A DNA stretch of 64,000 bases, taken from NCBI RefSeq assembly GCF_000524195.1, contig NW_020170511.1:123113-187112 (forward strand), given 5' to 3'. Numbering within the stretch: position 1 is the stretch's first letter; every line of letters begins with the position of its first letter. The notes below the pieces were generated by a model that saw only the letters and a program-made list of their open reading frames with translations, was not told the origin of the DNA and ran no database searches. A program made the translations under genes and the position numbers. The DNA comes from Echinococcus granulosus (Eukaryota > Platyhelminthes > Cestoda > Cyclophyllidea > Taeniidae). Below are positions 63,216 to 64,000 of this stretch, in pieces.

Positions 63216-64000
63216 GCTGAAAACGAAAATAGAAAAATTGGGCTTGGACAGTGAGCATTTGTCTCATCTATTGGCCCAAATGACTAAGGTATGTCTGTCA
63301 ACATGGCAACAAGATTTTACAGAACTTATAGCAAAAAACGATTGATTCTAGCTATTACCACCAGACCCCACCTCTCCTCAACGAAGTTTAAGCTAAGCTG
63401 GATGGAAATGTCACGAATGCCAGAAACGGGACTCATAATTTGCTATTTAGTTATATTAAGCCGCTAAGGGCAAAAGGCTTTTTTGCTCATAATAAGATAA
63501 ACAACTAAGAAAAGAAGATCAAAGACGCAGGTTACTGCATTCGAAAAGGAGCTGAAAGTTGCTCCTAACAAAGGAATAGCTCACTTCTCTCCTTACGAGA
63601 CATCCGCATTTCCCACAGTATCAAGTGTAGAAAGAGCAGATTTTTGTCTAACACCTTATTGACAGGTTTAAGTGGGAAAGGTCTAAAATGCTGGTACTAG
63701 CTACCAGAGCATGTGAATTGTTGCTGCTTCCAATTTATTCAAGAATCCAAGCTGCAAGCTGAGACACACATGCAGCTCAATGAAAAAATCAAAATATAGG
63801 CCGTATTTTCCGCATAATCAATCAAATTCGGCTGCGGTTGCGCTTGCCAGTCCAGTAAAATACATCTATATCATGCTCGGCGATAAAAAAAATAATTTAG
63901 CCAAAAGAGAAACATTTAATTTAATCATCAAAAGGAAGTTTGGGATGAAACTTTTTATCAAAAATCCCACAAAATAACCTCTATTTTACTTACTCTTTTA

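Larger units (their letters stand above)
62240..64000. other. Possible intron, with one dispersed repeat; otherwise nothing recognised
   Basis: If the exon at 62085 is real, this is its downstream intron up to the window edge. It contains copy A of the dispersed repeat. The open frame at 63780-63977 has no domain and lies in AT-rich sequence. Confidence 0.4.

Noticed and set aside
1..64000. Hammerhead ribozyme cores (CTGATGA with a following GAAAC), common in some flatworm repeats
   Set aside because: Several CTGATGA words occur on both strands, but the ones I inspected lack the paired GAAA core and stems at the right spacing.

Overview
The window is nuclear DNA from an animal. It is gene-poor, AT-rich, and has short coding exons separated by introns of 97 bp to more than 12 kb. 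Two divergent signalling genes (a Cas-family docking protein and a Src-type tyrosine kinase) show it is metazoan. No vertebrate-type repeats are recognisable, and the proteins are well diverged from vertebrate forms. A flatworm, possibly a tapeworm, would fit, but the sequence alone does not prove this. Two runs of exactly 100 N (33483-33582, 45489-45588) are scaffold gaps.

Left third, minus strand: the 5' part of a Cas-family (BCAR1/NEDD9-like) adaptor gene. Exon 1 (20361-20050) carries an N-terminal Ser/Thr/Asn-rich tail and a Cas-type SH3 domain. Exon 2 (7624-7211) carries a Tyr- and Pro-rich region with a YDVLP motif. The splice phases agree (0/0). The gene should continue past the left edge, so 1-7210 is probably its next intron. 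A perfect 12-bp inverted repeat lies about 105 bp upstream of the start codon.

Middle, 20.4-53.5 kb: a stretch of about 33 kb with no exon that I can support. It holds both gaps, some simple-sequence tracts and one copy of a dispersed repeat of about 430 bp.

Right third, plus strand: a complete six-exon gene (53565-59961) for a 504-residue Src-family-like kinase with SH3, SH2 and kinase domains in order. All five introns have GT-AG ends and matching phases. The kinase core looks catalytically intact. However, the SH3 ligand-binding aromatics, the activation-loop tyrosine and the N-terminal myristoylation glycine are all missing. Further right, 62085-62239 is a plausible first coding exon of an unidentified gene with a head-like sequence resembling intermediate filament proteins. 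A second, inverted copy of the dispersed repeat lies at about 62788-63215 and contains a 75-codon open frame.

In known biology Src kinases bind and phosphorylate Cas scaffolds at YxxP sites. Here a Cas-like gene and a Src-like gene lie head-to-head about 33 kb apart, but this kinase has an eroded SH3 surface, which normally recognises Cas. Most other open frames of 60-120 codons in the window show no domain, splice or composition support and are treated as chance.
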